DNA of 56,100 nucleotides, taken from JAKFDK01 sp036676195. Lineage in GTDB: Bacteria; Bacillota; Sulfobacillia; Symbiobacteriales; ZC4RG38. Positions 51,686 through 56,100 of this stretch are shown here, in pieces. The translations under genes and the position numbers were made by a program. The stretch covers positions 1 through 56,100 of the forward strand of contig JAKFDK010000109.1 in assembly GCA_036676195.1 (NCBI GenBank), written 5' to 3'. The first letter of the stretch is position 1; the number at the start of each line of letters is the position of its first letter. The notes beneath the pieces are model-generated. The model did not search any database and was not told the DNA's origin. It was given only the letters and a program-made list of their open reading frames with translations.

Positions 51686-52069
51686 CTATTTACGGCGGAG
51701 CTTGGGGTTGGCCGCCCGGGCTGCTTCACCGGCCGCACGTACCAGGGCGGACAGGCGCTCGGCCAGGGGGCGGGCTTCCCACTCCCGGGCGGCGGCCTGC
51801 TCCGGATAGGTGAGCCGGAACTCCGCTCCGGTGGCCGGGATGCGGAAGATGAAACCGAATCGCCCGGGGTCCTTTTGCTGAACGGTCCACTCGCAGTCTA
51901 CCCCTTGCGATTCGGCAAAGAGAACCATGTCTTTGCCGACCTGGTCCAACTCCTGATTTAGCCGCCGGCGGTAGACGGCTGCCTGCTGCTGCGCCGCTTC
52001 GATCTGCCGTTGCTCCTGCTGCGCCAGGGCCTTGCCGGCTTGGGCCAGCCGGGCTTTCCAATCGTCCAT
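51686..52069 (-). CDS. Hypothetical protein with N-terminal coiled coil
   Basis: A 127-residue soluble protein, not recognised. The first ~60 residues are Gln/Ala/Arg-rich with heptad character (AQQEQRQIEAAQQQAAVYRRR). A compact region with aromatic residues follows (GRFGFIFRIPATGAEFRLTY), then an Ala/Arg-rich helix. ATG 52069 is chosen because GGGAGGG lies just upstream. The gene is divergent from two small genes of equally unknown function and could belong to a sporulation or spore-surface set, an inference from cotJC nearby. Confidence 0.6.
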   Translation of the reverse strand: MDDWKARLAQAGKALAQQEQRQIEAAQQQAAVYRRRLNQELDQVGKDMVLFAESQGVDCEWTVQQKDPGRFGFIFRIPATGAEFRLTYPEQAAAREWEARPLAERLSALVRAAGEAARAANPKLRRK

Positions 52070-52191
52070 GTCCGGTCCCTCCCGACCGCTTTCAGTTCGC
52101 CCTGCAGCCTGCCCGCACCTGCCGGCACGCACCTGTACCGGTCAAGCGCAATACGCTGGATTGCACGTCTACAGGAGAGGAGAGCGGTCGC

Positions 52192-52515
52192 TTGTATCTG
52201 CCTACAGAAGTACCCACGCTGGAACCCCTCGTCCGGCGGCTTGTGCCCTTACTGGACGCTCCGGCCGGTCCTGAACATGTGGTGCATCTGGCAGTGGTGG
52301 CCGGATTCATGGTTGGCCAGGGTATGGCGCCGCAGCAGGCCCTGGCTGCCGTGCAGCAACTGGAGGCCCAGGGTGCCTTTCCCCTGGCGGCTCTGGCCGC
52401 CCGCGGGGTGTACTGGACGATTCCGGGCCCGGTGGCGGGCGCCCCCGGCTACTACAATGCCCGCGGACCTGCCGTGGCATCCCGGTCGCTGATGTCGGGG
52501 GGCGTGTCAGCATGA
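52192..52515 (+). CDS. Hypothetical protein, 107 residues
   Basis: Not recognised. The N-terminal two thirds look helical and Ala/Gln-rich (MAPQQALAAVQQLEAQG). The C-terminus is Gly/Pro/Ala-rich, with tyrosines (PVAGAPGYYNARG). The TTG start follows GGAGAGGAGAG at about seven bases. Its stop overlaps the next start (ATGA), so the two are coupled. Composition of this kind occurs in small spore-coat proteins, but no family is evident. Confidence 0.55.
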   Translation: MYLPTEVPTLEPLVRRLVPLLDAPAGPEHVVHLAVVAGFMVGQGMAPQQALAAVQQLEAQGAFPLAALAARGVYWTIPGPVAGAPGYYNARGPAVASRSLMSGGVSA

Positions 52516-52751
52516 CGAGGTTGCCGGTTTATACCCTTGGCTTCGGGAATTGGACCCTGCAATGGAGCCCCCAGGCCATCCATCCGCAGAATGCCGCCTG
52601 GCTGCGGGAGGCCGCCCTCCAGGGGCCGGGACCGGTGCAGGCACCGCTGGGGGTCGACAACTGGTTCTGGGGCCTGCTGACCCAGAATCCCCAGTCGGCC
52701 GTCTTGCATAAGGACCCGCCGGTCTTCCTGACCTCCCGTACTCCTGTATAA
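52512..52751 (+). CDS. Hypothetical protein, 79 residues
   Basis: Not recognised. It is a small protein rich in Trp, Pro and Gln (FGNWTLQW, DNWFWGLL), with no membrane segment. The ATG overlaps the stop of the previous gene, which supports real translation. It is convergent with the CotJC-type gene. Its position suggests a spore-surface role, but CotJA/CotJB similarity is not visible. Confidence 0.5.
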   Translation: MTRLPVYTLGFGNWTLQWSPQAIHPQNAAWLREAALQGPGPVQAPLGVDNWFWGLLTQNPQSAVLHKDPPVFLTSRTPV

Positions 52752-52772
52752 CCCACGCCCACCCGTACACAG

Positions 52773-52803
52773 CCAGGAGCCCGCCGTGATGGCAGGCTTC
52801 TGG
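52773..52803. terminator. Hairpin between convergent genes
   Basis: CCAGGAGCCCGCC and GGCAGGCTTCTGG pair around GTGAT with one mismatch and one wobble. There is no T-tract, so assignment as a bidirectional terminator is tentative. Confidence 0.4.
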
Positions 52804-52834
52804 CATGCTCCGGGCTGTTGACGGCGGCGCGGAC

Positions 52835-53491
52835 TTACTTGGGCTGTGTTTCCTGGCCCGGGACGGGCATGGCCGCCTGGTACGGCCACGGCGCCGGGTA
52901 GGTCAGCGGCGGCGGCGCCGGCGGGTCGACCAGATTGGCTTCCTCGTAGGTGCCGGGGCTCAGGTTCATGTAGGGGTGCCGGTACCAGTCGCGGGGCAGG
53001 CCGATAAAGCCCTGCAGTTCCTCGATGGCCCGCAGGAATGAGACCCCATGCGCCTCTTCCCTGGCCGCGAGAAACATGAGGGTGTCCTGGGTGCCACGGT
53101 CGGCCGCCTGGTTCAGCAGGCGCAGGTACAGGTCACGGGCCCGCAGTTCGGCGGCCACGTTGGACCACAGGCAGGTAATGATGTTCTGGGTGATGGTGGT
53201 GGTGGCGGAGTTAAAGGGTGTCCCGCCCGCATTCGTCCACTTCATGCCACCGCCGTTCTGAACGACCAGCTCTGCCACCATTTCCCAGTGGCCCAGTTCC
53301 TCGGTGCCAATGTCGGTCAGCAGGTCCTTGATTTCCTTGCGGTTGGTGTTGTAGCGCATGGTCAGGTAGTTGCCGAAGGCAGCAGCCTCGGAGTCCTCAC
53401 CTCCATACTGTTCCAGAATGAGCTGGGCCACCCGGGGGTCCGGATGTTCCACCTTGATCGGGCGCATGAAATGCTTCTTGTGCATGAACAT
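52835..53491 (-). CDS. cotJC: CotJC-like manganese catalase family spore coat protein
   Basis: A 218-residue ferritin-like protein of the manganese catalase family, CotJC group. All metal ligands expected for a dimanganese site are present: Glu in EQYGGEDSEAAAFGNYL, Glu and His in GTEELGHWEMV, Glu in NVAAELRARDLYL, and His in AREEAHGVSFLRAIE. It should break down hydrogen peroxide or serve as a structural coat protein. The C-terminus is a Pro-rich tail (VDPPAPPPLTYPAP). ATG 53491 follows a G-rich site. Its upstream region contains the 21-bp tandem array, so the array lies in or next to its promoter. Confidence 0.9.
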   Translation of the reverse strand: MFMHKKHFMRPIKVEHPDPRVAQLILEQYGGEDSEAAAFGNYLTMRYNTNRKEIKDLLTDIGTEELGHWEMVAELVVQNGGGMKWTNAGGTPFNSATTTITQNIITCLWSNVAAELRARDLYLRLLNQAADRGTQDTLMFLAAREEAHGVSFLRAIEELQGFIGLPRDWYRHPYMNLSPGTYEEANLVDPPAPPPLTYPAPWPYQAAMPVPGQETQPK

Positions 53492-53557
53492 GATGGAGTC
53501 CCCCCTGTCCGGCTACAACTTATGGGTGGCCGGTGGCAGGTAGAACTGCCGCGGAGT

Positions 53558-53788
53558 GTGCTGGAGGCGCCGTGGAGTGTGCTGGAGGCACCGTGGAGTG
53601 TGCTGGAGGCGCCGTGGAGTGTGCTGGAGACGCCGTGGAGTGTGCTGGAGGCGCCGTGGAGTGTGCTGGAGGCGCCGTGGAGTGTGCTGGAGGCGCCGTG
53701 GAGTGTGCTGGAGGCGCCGTGGAGTGTGCCGGAGGCGCCGCGGAGTGTGCTGGAGGCGCCGTGGAGTGTGCCGGAGGCGCCGTGGAGT
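53558..53788. repeat. Tandem repeat: 11 units of 21 bp
   Basis: Eleven contiguous, head-to-tail 21-bp units, each starting GTGCTGGAGG and ending CGTGGAGT. Variation is limited to single bases: a C-for-T at base 5 in units 9 and 11, an A in units 2 and 4, a C in unit 9. Because 21 is divisible by three, all six frames stay open across it (heptads such as Leu-His-Gly-Ala-Ser-Ser-Thr on the minus strand). It begins 66 bases upstream of the cotJC start codon. Confidence 0.95.
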
Positions 53789-54252
53789 ACGGGCGATTTC
53801 CCTGTCATCATGCAGGGGGGGCCGGCCCAGGCCTCATGAAGGGCAGGGATGCACCGCTCCGCCACCTATTGCGGTATCAGCGAGCGGTAGAGGATGTGGT
53901 AGATCACTAGCTGACCTGCTACCTCTTGGTTCGCAATGGCATCCGGCGCCCCCTCACGGCAGTTCGGGCTGGGCACTGGCCTGCCCTTGGTGTGCTGGTA
54001 ACCCAAACTGGTGGAGTCGTAGGCAACTTGCTAACCCGGAACGTGCTTCTGGTGTTCAATTTTGCTGCTCTGCGTAAATCTACTCCTGCGACTGGACGAG
54101 GGCCACGGCCACTATCTCCTGGGAGGACATCTCGGTCAGACGTCCCTCCCGGCGACAGCCAGTAATCGTCTTCTCCACCAGGGGCACCGAGGCATCGGTA
54201 ACCTGTAGCGTCGGATTACGAGGGAGCTGGGTGTGACCGATCATTAATCTAA

Positions 54253-55106
54253 GCATTACCCACAATGTCGATTTCGAGCGTTGCAAATATCCCCCATGGT
54301 GGTGAGAGACTGCTGGCGCGGTAACCTCGCCGAGGAACCTTAACACCGTGCGCAACATCGCGCCTGCGAGCCAGGACCCCAATCCGGGCGATCCAGAAGA
54401 CAGCCGTTCTACTTCAACGATGACTGCCTAATTCGAATACTGGGGACGCTGATCTGGCAGGTGGGGTGCCCTCAGGCTCGGGTACCACGTCAAAATTGTT
54501 CAGTCAAGAGGGATACGGGGGTGGGTATCGATCGGTTTTGTCACTGACCAGGTGGATTTTAACCTTGAATCTGCGGGTTTGCCGTCGGGTTTGGGGGTCC
54601 GCTGCCCCTAGCGGCGCTGGGTGACTGGCCTCCGATCGTTTCGGGTGCACGCTTTCTGCCTGTAATGCCCTTGTCCGCGGCACGTTCGTCAATAATCTTC
54701 GGCTGATCAGCCACGCTGGCTTTTAAAAACTGACGGGCAGTGGCTTCGCAAGCCCTTTAGATACTCCTGGGGGTAGTGATTCACGTCAATTTGACCACAA
54801 AATGCCCTGTAAAGCCGCTGGAGACAGCCAGCTTGGCAAGAACATTAAGCTGAACGCCGTGATTTACCTTTAAGGAATAGACGTTTGCCGTGAGACGCTG
54901 GAAATCCAGGCTCTCCAATGGGGAGACGGGAGCTACCAGGCGTCAGCACGGCTCAGGGGTCCATGGCAATTTGGACATCCCCCCGGGGTTAACCGGATGA
55001 AGAATGTCATCCGGCCTACTGTTCATGCGCTTGCACGGTCCGTGAAAAAGCCGGTACCCATACCCGGTTAGACCTGTTCAAAAACCCCCTGATTTGTGGG
55101 TAATGC
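54253..55106. mobile_element. Candidate degenerate IS/MITE bounded by 13-bp inverted repeats
   Basis: GCATTACCCACAA at 54253-54265 and its exact complement at 55094-55106 enclose 854 bp. The same 13-mer occurs at 21052-21064, next to copy 1 of the 165-bp repeat; copy 2 of that repeat lies inside this element. No transposase frame is recognisable, so the element is non-autonomous or decayed. The family is not identified. Confidence 0.45.
54811..54968 (+). repeat. 165-bp dispersed repeat, copy 2 (158 bp)
   Basis: Aligns with 21070-21234 from AAAGCCGC to CCATGGCA, missing seven bases (TGAACAG in copy 1) after GCGTCAG. Blocks such as ACGTTTGCCGTGAGACGCTG and GGGAGACGGGAGCTACCAGG are identical. 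Confidence 0.8.
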
Positions 55107-55436
55107 ATAGGTCATAAATGGGGATTCATACGTACTTATTAATGATCAAACCAACAAGGCAGCATCATGTCCCTGGAAGTACCGATGTAAGAGTGTGCTG
55201 GTGTTAACGCTGGCGAAAGCGGTCAGTTGGTAGTGGCCAGGGAAGCGGCGGATGTGCGGCTCAGTGCTTATAGGCAAGGTTACCGGCTTCAGAAGCTAGA
55301 TGCACCTTCTTGACCTTGTACTACTGGGAATCCCCACAGGGGCCAGTTTTCATGAATGGCCGGATGAATTGGACACCACGTGCCGGGACTCTAACAGCTA
55401 GGCAGGGAGGGGATCCGCTTGCCTCAGCCATTCCGA

Positions 55437-55905
55437 ATTGAGTATGCTGACAAGCTTACAGGGCAGAAGCTGGCGGGCTTTCCGCCGAACTGACCCTGGT
55501 TCGCGGTAGATGACCGGGGGAGCCCCGCCGGATGGGCGGCGCTCTGTGCGCCGCTGTTCGGGTTGCCAGTGGAGCAGGGAACCCGGTTTGCCTGGCTTTA
55601 TGTTGAACTGAAGGCAGTGCGGCAGGGGGCTGGGAGCGCTCTGCTGGCAGCCCTTCGCCCACCCCTATTGCCGCCGCCGCATTGCACTGGCGATGAAGGT
55701 GATGACAATTCGATGGGCGCTCGCCCGCAGACTGACCCGGCTAAAGACCAACAACAACGCTGCGAGCGAATCTATTGTGGCGCTCAACCGCAAGATGGGG
55801 TTCGCGGTTACCTCGACTCGCCAGTATGTAAGGAAAGCCTTGTCACTAGCTCAAGTTTCACGCAAACAAGTCGACATGTGTCCATTGGAAACTGAAAAAG
55901 GGTAA
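55437..55905 (+). pseudogene. Disrupted GNAT-family acetyltransferase
   Basis: A frame starting near 55497 reads WFAVDDRGSPAGWAAL, then FAWLYVELKAVRQGAGSALLAAL, which is the GNAT beta-strand plus acetyl-CoA-binding motif A (Q-x-x-G-x-A/G). The continuation TNNNAASESIVALNRKMGF, the typical N-x-x-x-x-x-L-x-x-K-x-G-F ending, is in a different frame (around 55745-55800). Upstream, LAGFPPN is cut off by a TGA at 55491-55493 in the first frame. One stop and at least one frameshift therefore break the gene. Confidence 0.5.
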
Positions 55906-56100
55906 TCAGGCGGCCAGGTGACCACTACTCTCAGCCCGGCGAGGGTGGTACCGCGGCTAAACAAGATGTGGACCTTGTCGGCTGCGTGCCTGACCGACGT
56001 TCGACACCTGGCTGCGATCCGGACCAGGAAACGAGTCTTGGCGTTGGCAATCTTGGTGGCTGTGGTTTGCAGACAGGGCCTTACCCAGCGAATCAGATTG

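Larger units (their letters stand above)
53801..56100. other. Gene-poor, decayed region
   Basis: About 2.3 kb with no intact gene. It looks less GC-rich and more stop-rich than the rest of the window. It contains the inverted 13-mers at 54253 and 55094, the second copy of the 165-bp repeat, a disrupted GNAT gene at 55437-55905, and an isolated T-box-like core at 55941-55956. Other short open frames, including those at 54080-54382 and 54504-54692 on the minus strand, have no recognisable domain. Confidence 0.65.

Noticed and set aside
52192..52751. Assignment of the two small genes as cotJA and cotJB
   Set aside because: They are on the strand opposite to cotJC, convergent with it, and no sequence marks of CotJA or CotJB are visible.
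53558..53788. Possible CRISPR array
   Set aside because: The 21-bp units are directly adjacent with no spacers, and no cas genes are present. It is a simple tandem repeat.
53362..53865. Minus-strand heptad-repeat protein (Leu-His-Gly-Ala-Ser-Ser-Thr repeats)
   Set aside because: All six frames are open across the 21-bp repeat, this frame runs into the cotJC coding region out of frame, and no ribosome-binding site was seen. Translation is not supported.
54080..54382. Minus-strand 100-codon frame in the decayed region
   Set aside because: The C-terminal part vaguely recalls short DUF1659-like proteins, but no start, ribosome-binding site or clear motif supports it, and it spans an IS-like end.
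54504..54692. Minus-strand fragment as a transposase relic
   Set aside because: No DDE or other transposase motif can be recognised; only its position inside the inverted repeats suggests it.

Overview
The window is a high-GC chromosome segment from an endospore-forming Firmicute of the clostridial type. The evidence is a division and cell-wall (dcw) cluster running into a sporulation cluster (spoIIGA, sigE, sigG, spoIIR), with a CotJC-type manganese catalase further on. A MurE with the DNPR motif implies meso-diaminopimelate peptidoglycan. A pyruvate:ferredoxin-type oxidoreductase and a T-box on ileS also fit a Clostridia or Peptococcaceae-like or Symbiobacterium-like lineage. I cannot name the genus from sequence alone.

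Layout. 1-9.8 kb: SpoVD-type transpeptidase (5' truncated by the window), murE, murF, mraY, an ftsW/spoVE gene, murG, murB, murA; murD is missing from its usual place. 9.9-22.2 kb: an inserted accessory block. It holds a sigma-54 enhancer-binding regulator, a divergent -24/-12 promoter with palindromic candidate enhancers, and an eight-gene operon (PaaK-like, LivG, acyl-CoA ligase, LivH, LivM, LivJ, LivF, PaaK-like) that probably takes up a carboxylic acid and activates it to a CoA thioester, followed by a repeat-bearing spacer and a VOC protein. The block ends with a second, diverged copy of the murA stop region and terminator, so it looks inserted between murA and ftsQ. 22.5-27.2 kb: the division cluster resumes (ftsQ/divIB, DUF881, small basic protein, ftsA, ftsZ).

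27.2-31.0 kb: a second interruption, with a histidine-rich polytopic membrane protein, a KefB-like antiporter and a broken ABC permease; near-identical hairpins bound the two intact genes. 31.0-34.6 kb: spoIIGA (with a candidate Spo0A box), sigE, sigG and spoIIR, the set needed for SpoIIR-triggered, SpoIIGA-dependent processing of pro-SigmaE. 34.6-39.6 kb: ylmC, pgeF, an HlyD-like gene, yggS, sepF, yggT, divIVA and a DUF167 gene. 39.6-42.7 kb: T-box(Ile)-ileS.

42.9-51.6 kb: a four-gene 2-oxoacid oxidoreductase operon whose delta subunit is fused to a GltD-like flavoprotein, a convergent Crp/Fnr regulator, and an SsuABC/NMT1-type ABC transporter with two different permeases. 51.7-53.5 kb: three short unknown proteins and cotJC, followed by an 11-unit, 21-bp tandem repeat. 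53.8-56.1 kb: a gene-poor, decayed region with IS-like inverted repeats, a second copy of a 165-bp repeat seen at 21 kb, and a disrupted GNAT pseudogene.
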